DNA of 64,000 nucleotides, from the NCBI GenBank assembly GCA_020152595.1, contig JAIGNY010000693.1, positions 1 through 64,000 on the forward strand, in the 5' to 3' direction. Within the stretch, counting starts at the first letter, position 1. Every line of letters starts with the position of its first letter. The translations under genes were made by a program, and so were the position numbers. The DNA is from Chiridota heheva (taxonomy: Eukaryota; Echinodermata; Holothuroidea; Apodida; Chiridotidae). The notes under the pieces are model-generated. The model ran no database searches. It saw nothing but the letters and a program-made list of their open reading frames with translations, and was not told the DNA's origin. This document shows, piece after piece, positions 37,801 through 54,200 of the stretch.

Positions 37801-40800
37801 TTCCCACTTTTGGGGAAATTTCTTTCATTTCCTGGCATTTTTTTCTCGATATTTTTATTTATATAAACCTTTTCTGGAATTTTTTTTTTCATTTTTAGGT
37901 ACATTTCTTTTTTTATTTTCTGGAAGGCTCCTTAAAATTATATATCGGAAATTTTTGCTCATTTACTATAATTGTTTAGCTAATTTTCAAAATATATTTC
38001 GGCCAATTTTCGGAAAATTTCATTCATTTCCGGACAATTTTCTTCGATTTTCGGGACAATAACTTCCGTGTGCGGAAATTTTCTCCATTTTAGCACAGAT
38101 TTTTCAATTTTACTGTAAATTTCTTTTAATCAGCGGGAATTTGGTAATTTTCGGACAAATTTCTTCCATTTTTGGAACATTTTCTTCCATTTTCGGGCGG
38201 TTTTCGGAAATGTTCACAATTTTACCCACATTCTCAATTATTCATTCTCAGGGAGAGCCTCCTCCTCTTCCGCTTTATGCTCCTATGCCTCTGCCCCCCC
38301 CCCTCCTCTCACATACACACTTTTGACTTCCCCCTCCTCCCACTTTTGAGTTTTTCCCCACTTTCGGTAGGCAAATCCTGCCTATGGATTTGAGATCGAC
38401 GAGCCAGGACCAATGTTTGACAATTGCTCATCAGGCGAATCATAGGTAAAAGGCCTACTTTTGTCAATTACTGCTTAAAAAAGTTTTGGAGACATGCCCC
38501 CGCCCCTCCTTCTCCCCTTAGCCCCCTCCTTGACCGCGGCACTTGGTGTTGGGGCATCTGGTAAATGCTATGATATTCACATACAAATAATTATGTGAAA
38601 TAAATGATAAATATGCCCGCTTACTTCGTATTTCCGACATCGCTGGCTACACCACTGATCATTATGCCTTTCTTCAGTTCTTACTGTTATATATAATTTA
38701 CCAAATATGGCCTAATTTGCAGATCTGTCGGGCTAGTTGCCGGCTCAAATTGCGTATTTGGGCCTTGATGTTTTATTAGACATTTGAAAAAATACATGGA
38801 GAGCATGCAGGACAAAATACATGGAGAGCATGCAGGCGATCGCTGGTCACGGTTTTGGAGGACCTAACTTGAGTTTTTGCGTTTGGTTGCACCCCCCCCC
38901 CCCTCCCTTACTTTTTCTCACCTTCTCCCCTCGACTTGACCTTCGATCGATTCCGAGAAAAAATGTGCCCCGTGACTGACTCGCAAGGACTATTTTGTAG
39001 AAATACATTGAAAACTACCGAAAAGTTTTTGGTCTAATTGATATATTTTCCTGAATGAAACCTGTGTAACTCAGGTGCAGGCCCTGGATTTGTTTGATTT
39101 TGTATCTACTCTATGAGGATGAGGAGGGGATAGGTTAAACCCCTTAGATCATATTTTCAGGCATAGATAACGAGCTGAGTAATAACACGCCTAAATATAC
39201 TATAAACGAATAAGATTATGACGGAAGTTTATTTTTGAACAAGCATGGAATGAAATATAAATTTCCGTATCAGAACACACTGACATAATGAGGTCTAGTT
39301 CGAAAACTTTTAACGTATTGTGAACTCCTAGCACTCATACATCAAAACAAAATCGGAATTTCCAAAATTTTCGCGGAAACAAAGACTGACAGAAATGCAT
39401 TTTCTGCTACGAAATCTTTTTCACTGTTTCTGCAAACTTATATATGTCTGTTAAAAACTTGTATACTAAAACTGTATTCAAACAATAAATTGGAAAATGA
39501 AAGAAGAATGATCATTGTCATATTCACTATCTCTATACGAGATAGACCCATTCTTATGATGAATAAATAGCAGAATGAAATAGCTTATCCTGGGTATATA
39601 ACAGTCTTTGAATTTCATAAATAGCTCTTCAAGGTACCGGGTACTTATGGTTGTTTAAAAGTTAAATCAATTTTAATTCCTAATTTGACAAGGTTGACTC
39701 CCCACAATATGTTTGTAATTCTTCAAATGTCTTTTCTATATCCTAGTCACTAAACAGCTGAACCTATATAATATTAAGCAATTGTAAATCTTGAAAAACA
39801 AAGGAAATGCTTTACTGCATGCCCATGCACGTATACTGTTTAGGTTTACTATTCTAACCCGTGGGGTTAGCAGTGGTGTAGCCAGCCTTTCGGATTGAAG
39901 GGGTCGCCGCGGGAAATATTTGGACCTTTTCGCATATTTCCTGGACCTTTGTTTTGTTTTTCGGGGAAGGATCAGGGGAGGGGGAAGGGAGGGGGTAATA
40001 AGAGCCTGTCAATCCCACTGGCTACATCCATTAGTAGTGTAAGTGTCGGTTTGAAATAAATTAGTTGATATCTGTCAAAGCGTCGAATTTTTGTATTCTA
40101 GATTAATCATATAAAAACGTAAAGATTTCAACATTGAAACGATCACCAGAACTGTCCCATGGTGGTTAGCGGGTCGGTTTGGGTGGGGGTGGGAGAGGGG
40201 GGTATTCGGCATATTCACCTTATCGCATAACTAGTTTGGGTCCATCAAACGAGTATTTATGCATGACAGGTTTATGATGGTATGTTTCGACAGTTTTATG
40301 TTTGTTCTTAATTATTACATGCATGCCATTAAACTCATTTATTTGATACAAAATGGATAAGTACTTATCATATAGTTGAAATTGATCTAATTGTATCTTT
40401 ACTTTTTAATTAAGTCACCCTAGATACATCTGTGCTTTGCAATTGGTAATATTCGTCATGTCAAATCTAGAAAAGCCTAAAAAGGCCGCTAAAAATGACT
40501 AAAACAGTATATATTTTCCAATAACGGGACCTATCCTATTCGATTCTACGACGTTAAAATATGCAAAAGCGATAATAATCGCCAAAATTGCACATTCTCC
40601 ACTGTCAAAACAGAGACGATATGAAAATGAAAAATTACGGGAATTTTTGTTTAAAGCACAATTATTATCAAGCTTTACATCTTATGTATCCGCAATTAAA
40701 AGAAGATATTTTGTTCAGGCAAAACTCTGCAGGACATAATTCAGCGATTGAAACAGTTACTGTAGACGGGAAGGAAAATTTGATTGATAAAGTGTATGTT

Positions 40801-43800
40801 TTATGTTCCTTATGTTGCAATGGTGAGGTTGAAGATTAATTCCACTTCTTATCGAAATATACAAGTTAATCTAAATTGAGAAATATGTTCTTGCCAAACC
40901 TTGCTTTGAACAGCTCACGTGATAATTATGTTTAGCATATACAACGTAAACAGATATTTATAACATTGCTTATTTTTTTGTTACGCAACGAGCCAACTAA
41001 AATATTTGATCGAAGAAAAAACATTCTCATGAATTCATTTTATATTTATTGCCATTGTTGCCTATTATTTGTTATTAATTAAAACCTCAATTAGCGTACA
41101 TTTTCTGTAAAACAGAAACAAATCAATCAAATAGTATTGAAGATAAATTATACTTTTTTAAATACATGTTAAGAAAGTGAGGATAAGAGCGCCAGTCTTG
41201 AATTGTCGCAACTCGAATAATTGTGTAATGTATACTACCATTAATGCTATGTGATATTTGTTGGTGTAAAATTGAAAATTTCCGTTTTCTGAGTGTAAAT
41301 TGTTGTGTAACACACAAGAACTATTGACTAGCAGATAAATGTTATTGTGTTATGAATGAAACACCTCTTTTATAATGGAAACATCATTTATCTTAAATAC
41401 CCTGTGGATAAATGCGAGATTTTTAAAGGTACTTTACATTATTACTTTTCCCGTACGTACCTCTATTGGGCCATAAAAGGTATGAGCATATATCTCATGC
41501 AAATAATAAATGTATAGAAACTTGCGTTCAAAATTATGGTATCAATTAATATGGGTAAATAACAACGCCCTCTAAAAGATACCCTTTATAATCTCATTAG
41601 AGCATTAGTTGGATCCTCCTTGTACATTTCTGCCGTTGCTTTGACTGTGCACACAACAGTTGTTGAACCATCATGCACCTGAGTAAAGCGTGACACAGTG
41701 ATTACCACTTTATTATTATCTTGATTCCTGGTAGAAACTGTTAAGTTTCAATTACATATCATTCCATATTAAATGCACATTACCTTATACCTTCATCTAC
41801 TTCCATTGTGAAGCTGACGCAGTATAAATACACATTTGATGATATAAACGGACTATATATAACAACAAATAGCAGTGTCATTCATGTTTGTAGTCACTTA
41901 GCCAACATGCCAACGGATTTATATCAGGAAGAATGGCGACGATGATATGAATGAATCATTCTCTGAATGACCATCTTGGGGAGAATAATAATCGTAATAA
42001 AAATAACACTCACTTCTTATATAGCGTCTTTCCACGCAGAATACATGCTTAAAGAGCTTTACAGTAGAAACATCTCGAGGCGACAGCCAACACAAAGCGC
42101 ACAAGCGTTATGATGACCACCAATAGAGAGGGCAGCAGGTTCCTTTTTGTAAGTCTTTGGTATGATTGGTATGATGAAACAAGATGTGCAGCTTTAAAAT
42201 ACAAGTACGACTTGTACAATGAGTTGGTATAAAGTTAATTACTTACACGAGCTGGTGAATCGTGCTGTTTCTTGAAATAAACGATGTGATTTGGGGTAGA
42301 TTATTTCAAACTCAAAACTACGTCATAAAAACTGGCCACAAAACATATATCGAAATTTTTGCGATTGAGTCAGAAGGATCAATGTTAGTTGTTGTCTGGT
42401 ATAGATGAAACTGCATGAAAACTCAAGATAAAAGACTCAATGAAACTCAATGTCAAATTAACGAGTAACAACATTTACGGATGTTGAATGACATTTTGCC
42501 ACCGTATTTCTTCCTTTCTTTCACACTGCACATTCCAAAAACATGTGCATTCCAATTCTCACCACCGCCATGTCATTTAAGTAAAATAAACGATCACTGA
42601 AGCTCTCTATACGCCTGAGTCTAATATTTCCCATTTTCTTTCAATTAAAACAGCTTGCCCTGATAAGGTAAACATTTTAGAAAATTAAATGATTAACCGG
42701 TACAATGATAATGAAACGGAAGGCAGGAAAAGATAGATCGCAATCACCCAGGTGCGTAGCCAGAGGAGGGTGGGAAAGGAAAGAAGGGGGTCTTGAGCCT
42801 GTTGAGCCTGCCCACCTGTTTTCCCCAAATGAAATGACAGAATATAGTATAATTAATTTGCATAATTAATCTCGGCCCCCGGAAAATGTAGCCCTGCTCC
42901 AATCTTGCACTCCTTCCTCACTAAAATGCCAGTACCTAGCTACGCCACTGCAATCACCACGTCTCGTATCGGGATCAACGTGACTAAATTTTCCGACTCG
43001 TGAGTCTACATTCTATGAAGCATGATCCTACATTTTATGTGGTCGAAAAATTTGACCCATTATCACCCCCCCCCAATTATATCATGGAAGATTTTATCAT
43101 TAATTCAGTTTTATATTTTGAATGGTAGGTGACGATGAATTTGATTATATGCTTGCTAATGGTGGAGAATTTATCTTGAGTTCAACTAATTAATATAATA
43201 ATTTGATAATACTTGTTAAATTCTACCATTTCACCACTAATTTTCTTTGATATTTTTCCTCTTTGAGAAATCTGATTTTGTTAATACACTGGTCGGAACA
43301 TTAAAACCTGGTCCATATACAATTGATTGAGATAATGATGCTTGCAACAGTTGTACATACGTTGGTGGACACCTTAGCAGTGATTGTACGGAAGCTTATC
43401 AGGTGCGTGGTGGTTCAATCGTTGTGGAAATGCTTTCCTGAATGGCAGATGAGTATAGGCAGGTTGGAATCTTGTCACATGGAATTTGTTTCACCCATCA
43501 CCAGTAAATCCGATGTACAGTAGTGACGTCACTTTAATTAATCAATTAATTACCTCATCACCCACAAATACATATGTATGTGGGGATGATATATTGTAGT
43601 CACTTTGCTGTATAGGCAAATACCTGCCTATACCTCCCACACTACATGGCCAACCCATTGATATTAGGGGGCTGGTGGGGCCCACCAGGGGTCTCATATG
43701 ATGACCTCATATTAGGGTTTAGGAGTCATAAGATTTTCGAACGGGACAAAATTTAGTGATTTTGCGTCTGTCCTTGTATTTGTGTTTGTGTGTATGTGTG

Positions 43801-46800
43801 CGTGTGGGTGCGTGTGTGCGTATGCAACAAATAATTTTGTGTCACTTATAACTCAAAAACTGTAATACACAGATAAACCAAAATTGGTGGACGGGTACCC
43901 CTGGCAGTAAACTTTTGTAACCAAGGTTTTAGGGTACAAAGGACAAAGGTCAAGATCAGAGTTCAAATTGACAAATTTTTGGTGATGGCTGTCTTTTGAA
44001 GGAATTACTTGGTATCTTAAAAAATTGCATAGGTGGGTAGGGTTTAGCATTTAACACAACTTTAAAAAAATGCAGGTCAAAGGTCAAAGGTCATGGGTTA
44101 AAGGTCAAATAAGTGTTTTTTATGCACAATTTTGCAGATTCTTAAACTCAATAAATGTGAAAATATTTCAGAAGTTATTTTAGTGATTAGGTCAAGGGTC
44201 AGAGGTCAGAGGTCAAATATATGATTTTAGGGGTAATTATGTACTAATTTGAACATTTTTGCAGCATTTTAAATTAAAAAAGTACAAGAACTATACCAAG
44301 CCTATGTTTTACCATGACACCTTGGTACATGAATTTGTGTCCCGTAGATTCTAACGTCAAAATGTCAATTGTCAAAGGTCACAGAGCTATTTACCTTATT
44401 TCACCATTTACCCCTATAGTTATGGAATGGTAAGTGTGACGTGAGCGTGAGCATGAATGGTGTCATACAGTAGGGTACGATAAATGTGAAAAATTTCAGA
44501 AGTTATTTCAGTGATTAGGGTCAAGTGTCAGAGGTCAGAGGTCAATGTGATTTTAGGGGGTAATTATGTACTAATCTGTACATTTTTGCGCCATTTTTAA
44601 GTCTAAAAGTACAAGATCTATACCAACCCTATGTTGTACCATGATACCTTGATACATGGATTTGTGTCCCGTAGACTCTGTGGTTGAAAGGTCAAAGGTA
44701 TGTTTGTACTTGCATGGGAAGTACAATCCATCAACATGCCTAAAGAAAGATAGCCAAGCCTGTTTCAACATCTGCTTGTACTCGAACCCGCATGGGCAGT
44801 GCAATCCATCAAAAGTAACAGAGCTATAGTGACCGTGATAGCTATTTCTCCCACTATGCTGTACGCTTCAGGTGATGAGATCAGCAACTCCGTGGATTGC
44901 TTTCTTGTTGGCTTGGCGGTGATTGTATGAATATTTCGACCAATCAGGAACGTTGTATTGCATTTTTATCTCCACATTAACACGATATCTGGCATTTCAT
45001 ATCCTGTAAAAGAAAAGGTGGAACACAATCTTCCACCTCATAATTTATTACAGAAGAAGTGAGACTCCGCTGGGGGGCATGAGTGCAGCATCGAGGGTAA
45101 AAAAAGTACATTGGTTGTGTAACTCTCAAACTGAATTGGCATTATGGTTTTAAAATAAATCAATCTATGGACATATTTTGATGGAATCATCATCTAAATT
45201 CACATAGGCCGAGGAAGACAAGATATCGTGAGAAAGATGGTTCGTTTACATCATGTGAGAGAATTCACCCAGATGCGTGACTGTAGTTTATTAACAGTTT
45301 AATTTTATATGACGCAGACTACTGCTTCACATATCCGTGCTGGTTCTTAATGATATGTTAGTGATGAGGAATATTGGACTGGTAATTTCCCTTATTCCTT
45401 CCCTCCATGAAACACTAGGGTCATTTGAAAAGTTTTGGTTTGGTATAAGGGACGCGGGGTGGCGTATTGAAAAATTAAAGTTGACGATGATGTACGGTGG
45501 CCAAGTTGCAATGGGATTGGGTGGGTATAAAGTAAAAGATAGAGGGTTGCACAAATGATAAATTTTACAATTCTGGTAACAGAGACAAGCCATTGTATGA
45601 AATCCATATTTGAAAACATCGCCTTGGAAACATATCATCTAGGAATCTGCAACACAGTTTGCGACACTGAATGATCTGCTGGATCATGATCTACTGATCT
45701 GTCAGGTGCGTGGTGGTTTAATGCATGTAGCTCTGCTCGCCTCAACGGTAAATACATCGAGGGCGGATCCGCTTCGGACTATCGTGAATCAGTTTGCTGG
45801 TTTCATTTCGCTGGTAAAAATACTTGTTATTACTCACTAAAATTCAAGGAAATGAAGCACACTGGCAAAATATGTTTTTTGTCGAAAACTAAAAAAAGCA
45901 AGCAACGTTCAAGCATCTACCTGCAAAATGAAATATCATTCTTAAACGCCATCATAAATACTGTTGGACCACCAAACTTGCTGAAATCGACGTTATTTAA
46001 AATATTTCATATGTAACATCCATTATTCTTAATCGTTTATGTTGCAACCACCGACTGATTTGGTTTCATGTCTAAATTGGATCGAAGACTTTCGAACTAT
46101 ATAAATTGTTTCTCTAATTTGGAATTTGTTTACTCGTGTTTTGTATCAAGAATCAGGAGACAGCATGATTATAGCTCCCGGTGACTCATGGAGCAACAAC
46201 AACCAACAATTTTCAACAAGAGATCGAGACAACGACCGATATGGCGGATCTTGTGCAACAAGTTACCCAGGTGTGTGGTGGTTCAAGTGGTGCGGTCAGG
46301 CTTACCTCAACGGCAAATACTTACAAGGAAGATCTTGTAAGGAGGATCTTCTTCTTTTATTTAATTATTTTTTATATTTTTTTGTGAATATTCATTTCCT
46401 CCCTGGCTTCTAGGCACTCAGCTGTATAAAAAAGCCGTTTGGTTTTATATCACGATATGGGATACATATTTTTCATTGTAACCAGTACGTGTTTTATTCA
46501 ATGTTTAATCCTTTGAGTGTTACATGGAGGCAGGAATCCCGATATGGGATGCATATTTGTCATTGTGCTAAAGTGCGTTTCATTCAATTTGTATTCCTGT
46601 TAGTGCCACATGGGGGCATGAATTTCGATATGAGCAGCATATTTACTATTGGGCTAGGAGTGTGTATTTTCAATCTTTAAAACTTTGGGTGTCACACGGG
46701 GCAGGAATCCCGATATGGGATGCATATTTGTCATTGTACTTGTGTGTGTTTTATTAGATCTATAATAAGCTGAGTGTCATATGGGATTCATATTTTTCAT

Positions 46801-48147
46801 TGTGCTAAAGTGTGTTTTATTCAATTTTCAATCCTTTGAGTCTCATATGGGGCAGAAATCCCGATATGGGAGGCATATATAGTGCTAGTACATATATAGT
46901 GCTAGAGTGTGTTTTATTCAATCTATAATATGTTGAGTGTCATATGGGATGTATATTTGTCATTGTGCTAAAGTGTATTTCGTTCAATCTTTAATAATTT
47001 AAGTGTAACATGGGGGCATGAATCTCGATATGGACAGCATATTTACTACTGTGCTAGGAGTGGGTTTTTTCAATCTTTAATACGTTGAGTGTCACATGGG
47101 GGAAGGATTCGCGTTCAAATACATTGTACGAATTAACATGGGTGAATACCAACGCCCTCTGAAAGATACCCATATAATCTCATTGTCATAGGTGTACGTA
47201 GCGTGGCGGGGGCGCCAGTCGGATGAAATTCATACCTATTCGGACAAAAAAGCTAGATATATTCCGGCAAAAAAAAGGAAGGACATAAAAAGGAATGGGT
47301 TGTATTTACCAAAATCTATTAAAAACAGTATCATTATGGCACCGTTTTTCTTATGATTTATGTCGCTGGTCTTGCCTTTTGCTAATGGCCAGTAATGTAC
47401 TGTTAATTTTCGTGAAATTTGCTTCAATCTTCAAGGAATTTCTTTCATTTTCGGGAAAGTTTCGAAAGACTCTCAATAATTTTCGGAAAATTTCTTTCAT
47501 TTTCGGGAAGATTTTTTTTTCTTCTTCAATTTTCGTGAAATTTGCTCTAATTTTTGGAAAGTTTTCTTAAATTTACGGGAAAATTCCTTCATATTCGGGA
47601 AATTTTCTCTAATTTAAGGGAAATGTTGATGATGATCTTGCTTTGACGAATATTGAGAGAAAATATTGCATAGCTACAAAAGAAAATGATATGGAGAAAA
47701 TAATTAATAATTGATATCTTTCGTAGCCAGAACAATCGTAAACACAACATCTTTTAAATTTACGTACTTGATTTAGGTTTGCTTGTGGGGCGGAGGGGAT
47801 GGGGATGGGGGGGGGGGGGGGGTGGGAGGTACTTCACTTATTCGGGCAAACACAAGACCGTCCCAATTTAAATGTTTCCCCTACGTTTATGCTCATTATA
47901 GCATTAGTTGGATCCTCCTTGTACGTATCTACAGCTGATGCGACTATACTCACCACAGCTGTTGAACCACGCACCTGGGTAAAGCGTGACACAGTCATGA
48001 CCGCTTCTATCATTATCTTGATCCCTGGTAAGTTTCAATTACACATCATCCGACAATAAATGCACATTATCCCATAGTGTCATCTACTTTCATTGTGAAG
48101 TAAACGGAAGCTGACGCATTATAAATACAACTTTGGTTATATAAACG

Positions 48148-48288
<141 letters not shown>

Positions 48289-51200
48289 AGTCGTATACAG
48301 AAAGGCTGGTTCTGGTCCACTTTTTATACTGTTTTCATTTATTTTTCTCTCACTAATTTAGCTGGTTCTGGGCCACTTTTTATACGGTTTTCATATTTTT
48401 TGGATTTCACTAATTGAGCTGGTTCTGGGCCACTTTTTATACTGTTTTCTTCTTTTTTTGGTTTCACTAATTGAGCTGGTTCTGGAACACTTTTTATGTC
48501 GTTTTTGTTTTCTAATTGGGCTGGGCCACCTCCCTATCTTGAAAATTTATGACACAAAAATATGTTTTTATTTTATTTTATTTTTTTATATTTTTATATT
48601 TATTTTATTTTGATTTTTTGTATGTTTAATCCCTGTAGCCAAAGGTCATAGTGGTGGGTGATCCATTCACAACCCAGCGCTTGGTATCGAGAGGTGAAAA
48701 GGAAATTTTATTCATTCGCATGCTATATATAATGTGGTGTTCGCTTCTCAATAGATTCATACCATGACGAAATGTCTTGCTGTCATATAGTGCTTATTTG
48801 TACTGCTGATGTCGTATATTTTTTTTCACAACATACCTTTAACGCCTTTTGCTTTTCGGATCTCACCTCCATTGTCCTTCAGGATAGAATACATTTTGGG
48901 TCGAAGTCCTATTTACTCGCTAATGGGTACTCCAGCACATTCGTCTTTCATTTTGCCAAGCACCTTTTTTGTTCGTTGTGCTGTGGAGCTGTGTGCTGTT
49001 GACGTCTACACGCTTACGCAGATTTTCCAGTCTTACCAAAGACGCTATTGTTCTTCAGCTTGTAGTGGTCCTTCTCAAAGGTGGTCTTGGCCTTCTTGCG
49101 GAGTTTGTATTCATTCTGATGTAGGGTTCCATCCACTTGCTTTGGTTGAACCGAATTGCACGATGTATTTTGTCAGCTTCATACCTAGAGAGAGATAGAG
49201 TTGTAAATTTCGGTAGTGCAAAACACAGCGCTTTTTATCACAGAGATTGGGAACCAACTCTTCAACATCAGTTGACGAGTTTAGAAGCCCTTTATGATAA
49301 TCTGACAACCACTCTTTCGAAACCTTCATACGTTCCGGAGCAAGTGGGTATGCATTGTGGAACTCGTGTAGTTCTTGAGGATACTCCAGGTCCACCTCGA
49401 GTATGTAGCCCTTTTCTGCATCGGGTTAAAGCGTATCCATCGGGGGCACTTCATCTACCCATTCGAATCCACCCGTGACTCATCGCCCAACCATGCAGGT
49501 TATTTGCGTCTATGTAGATAATATGATTGTTAGGCTTGGAATCGTCATAGCGTGAGACGTAGGGATTGTTGGCTTTAGCATAGCGCTTGGATACCATGAA
49601 AATACCACCTCTCATGCCTTACTCGAAGAACAGATGCATGTCATAGTCGGTTAAAAGTTCCAATTCTACACCTGTATATTTCAAGAGTGCATCCCAAGAT
49701 AATCCAGGGCTTGTATAATAGTGTGCCGGATCCAGACCATACTGCCGCAAGCAAGTCTTGCGATATATCCCGAAGACATCAACTAGTAGAAGCATATCAT
49801 TTCGCAGGTATAGGTCGTGATAATCTCCCCTGGTGTTACATTCGAATGCCCCTCAAACATCCTGCGCATGTTGATAATTTTCATTGGAAATATGTTCCTC
49901 CGTAAGCTTGCTATAGAAGGCATCTTGCGGAGGTAGGCACTCCCCAAACCGCTCCCAGGAATCCATATACTCATAGGATAAATCCCCTAAAGTAATAACA
50001 ATTGTCTCTTTTTGTCATTCGGTTCATATTCAGTTGTGATACGGAAGTCAACAGAGTTGTTAGCCGTAACCAGCTTATCCAATGACGCAAGCAGGAATTG
50101 TGCGCTATCGATGAACCTCAGCTGACCTAGGGAGAAGGATATATATTTCTCCATGTTGTTGGCGATGCAGGTTATCTTTCCTTCCACTTTGCTGATGGCT
50201 TGCATGATCAAATGAGAGTCATAACCCCGCAGATTATGGAACACAATTGGAATTGTGGTTGTTTTGGAGCTCAGGCACAGCTTCAGGTTGCAGGCATTGT
50301 GCGCAGCACCTCTGTACTTACCTGTGATATGGCAGTGGTCGCGGACAGAGTCACCATGTAGAGGTTTTGTACATATATAGCAATCCTGTGCTGCCCGATG
50401 TGCGCGCCATTCCTCTCTGGTGATTATCATTGGTCGAGGGTTTGCCAGAACAACTTTGATCTTAGTTTCCTCCTGCTACAAAGCCTCAAGGAACTTCTCA
50501 ACTGCATTTTGTCCTCGATAAACTACAGGAGGTTCTGTACGACCATCACACCTTACCACAACATACCCATATCCACACGCTTTGTGCTGTTGAGTCTTTT
50601 GGGTATTGGATTGTGCGGGGTTGGATCTAGGACCATCTATCTTACAGGTAAGTGCCTCAAAATCTGCGGGGGCGCTGGAAGCTGATTGTGATAGTTCTGG
50701 AAGGACAGCTTGTTTTCACCTTCTTTTGGCATCTCAATACGTACAGCCGTTTGACCAATTCCCATACAATGAGGTCTATGGGCTTCGAGCAGATCTTCTC
50801 TGGAATAGCCATGCAGACACCTCTCACAGAAGTGCTTACGCCTTTGATTAGCACTTTGATCAAAGAGCAGGCGGCTGAGGCTTTTGACCCACGTGTAGTG
50901 AACTTACATGCCTTTTCAATCAATAGAAGGTTGATCCTGGGGATGTTCTTCTCTTGTTTGCTGAGTCTGTGAACGATCACCCTTTTTCCCAACCGAAGAC
51001 GTTAATAGCCAGATTCTTTTGTTTTTCAACCTTCCCGATTTGGGAGAGTAGAGTTGGAGCCTCTATTCCTTCAAAGTTTAAGCCGTCTTTTGAGGGATAC
51101 TTGCTGCATCTTTCTGGATGTTTCTTGTCTGGAAACAGAGCAGATCGGAGAGCCCAACGAAGACAGTTATCATCACGGTTTTTCACATTGATGATAGTCT

Positions 51201-54200
51201 TTTTAACTTTGAGTTCTTTCGGCAAACCGATATAGGATCCGCCTCGTAGTGGTTGGTACCGGGAAATATTCAGCCAGAGGTCCTCCACTCTATCCACCAT
51301 CCATCCTGACCCTCTCTGAGTTCATTTCTCAAGATATTCTATCATGCGTGGGAAAGCGTTGTTGAGCGCTGCATCAATCTCATCCACTTGCAGGACATCC
51401 ATCTGATGGCTGCGAAATACTGGATTTGTGAATTCTGTTTCTCCATCGCCATTATCCTTCTTCAGCCCCACTCTGAGTGCTAACTGGAATTTTAACCCAA
51501 GAGGGGTTCCAACCTCTTCTGCTACCTTCCGGTGAATCACAGGACGAACATCGTCCAACAGAGCTAGCGGGTCAGCGCCCAGTCGGAGCCCATCTGCGAT
51601 ATTCATCTGCCAACTGCGGAGGTAATTGACAACTTTCATTGGGGGAGTTGTTGTAGGAGGTAAATAATTTAAAATAACACATATGCAGACGACACCACTT
51701 TTGTACTTGATGGCTCCGAGGCCTCTTGCCTTGGAATTATGACCACCTTGTTTGATTACTGGTAAATTTCTGGCCTGAAAATCAATTTATAGAAGTCTCA
51801 TTTTATTGGTATTGGTAGTTTAAAAGGTATTTCTAATTTGCTCCCATGTGATTATGGTGTTCATTTACATAATTGTGAGAATTTTACATTACTTGCAATT
51901 CTTTTTAATACAGACTTGCTTGAGTAAAAGGAACTCTTTAAATTATGGGCATGCAGTAACTGAAATTAATCATTTGATTAACTCTATGTCAAATCGTAGG
52001 GTTACTAAAATTAAATAAGAGTAACAGTTTTGAAACCCTTCATCCTTCCTCATATGACTTATTGTCTGTTAACTCTACCTTCGCCATTACTTACTATGCT
52101 AAATGGGTTAAATAACATGTTTTACAAGTTCTTATGGAATAATAAAACATACCATGTTAAAAGAAAACGGTGGGCATATTCAGCCACTCGAAAACATTAA
52201 AAGTAACAGGCATAAGAAGGCTGATTGAAAGTGTACGTCATAATAATTGTGATACATATAGGTATATTGAGAAATGTGTTTTTAGCTTTAGTAATATGGC
52301 CAGGAATGGAGTTTCTTACATAAGGTTTTTAGTTATGTAATTTTTAATCCATTTTGGAAAGATGTATTATATTTCTTTTATTAGTTTATTTCTGGATACA
52401 ATTATTTACCATCCGGTTCACATTTGATTTTAAGACAAAATCTTTGGAAAATTTGAAGATATAGATTGATAAAAAAAAACAACAACAGTATTTTATCGTC
52501 AACGGTCTTATAATGGTGTTCATGTTATTAATTACTTATTTGATGTTAATGGTAATTTTCTTACCTGTGAAGGTTTGTCTTATACTTACAAGGTCAAGAG
52601 TAACTTTTTGGATTATTGCGGCATCATTTCTTCCATTACATGTGCCTGGGGAAATATCTTAGGAAACTCTGCGCTTTAGAATGATGAAACTAATTCTTAT
52701 ATTGCTTTAGCAATGGAAAAGAATTTAAATTGCAAAACAGTTCATACCAGTTTGATAAGCTCAGTTGTTGTGTGAGTGTAATAATAAAAATGGGTCTCAA
52801 TATTGGAAATCACTGTCCTATTGAGAAGTGACGTTTTTACTCTTCTGTACCTTTCAGATGCACCAATGATATTAAGCTGAGGTGGTTTGAGTATAAGTTA
52901 CTTCACCTCTTTCTTCCAACAAATGTATTGTTATACAAGATGAGTTTTGTCTCTAATAGTACTTGCTCCTTTTGTATGTCACCTGTTGAGTCATTGTAAC
53001 AATTTTACATTAAGGTCTACAGAGTTAATTATACTTGGTATTGATGGAGGTAAGTTGCTAAATATGATTATAATTTGAATTAAGTATTACGTTTTTCAGA
53101 CAAAATTAAAGTGTAAAATACCTTCAGTTGTTGGAATGTACAAATACTTGACAATATTTCTTACTTCGGAAAGTTATCCGGAAGGAAAATATGTCTAATA
53201 AGTGGGAAAGTACTGGTTTCCTTGGTTTGATTTGATCTGTAAGAATTCTTATAATGTGCAAACGTGTTTCCTTATTACATATGAATTATCCGTTTTTTTT
53301 ATATCATCTTTGCATTGGTAATAACAAAATGATGTTTACTATTTATTTTTCTTTATATTTATGTATGTTTTTTGTAACTGATTGGAAAAGAGAGAAAAAA
53401 TTATAGAAGAGAAAAAAGGTTTTAATAAAAATGTATGCTAAATTGCTTCGTACAATGAATGACTTATAATTATGATTTCGATCTTATCAAAAAAAAAAGC
53501 CAGAATGTATGTATCATTCAAACATATAACGAGTCGTTCATAGAAAAACCTAACTATAATAATATGGGATTGCTTGTAAAAAAATCTTTGTTTGGATGAG
53601 TGGTGCAGAAAGACTAAAACCTGATGGAAATCAGTAAGAAATTTGAAATGAAGGAAGTTTGTTTGTACAACTACAACCAATTGACTCACACCAACCCAGA
53701 CTTGATCCATGATCACACTGAAAACAAACAGGATTTGATTTCTAACGTCAAATATGGTCAACTGTGAACAGGATCAGAACACAGCATTCCAGGACTGCCC
53801 ACAACATTCACAAGTGGAACCTAAAAGACAGCCCTGCTTGCGACTGCAGACATTCAGACATAACCCCTCCTTCCCCTTCGTACTTCCATTCCCATTTCAA
53901 CCATTACTTCATTTCCACTTGATCATATTTCAGAAACGAAGCAAAATATGATCATTGAGAGTAACACTCTAAATTAAGGATAAAAATAATGGTTTATCGT
54001 TTCATGCGTTCATTTTGATTAGGTATAGGTGTTTATTTTGTCGTCTCGTAACGTCTTAAGAAATCATATCCGTCTGTCGCAAATCAATTATGAAACACTC
54101 AGGGATCATTTAACACTTAACTTCACACAGTAAGTACTGGAAGTTGCGGAACGCACATTAACAGCCAAATTCACCTTCATAAGCTAACAGCATTCATCGA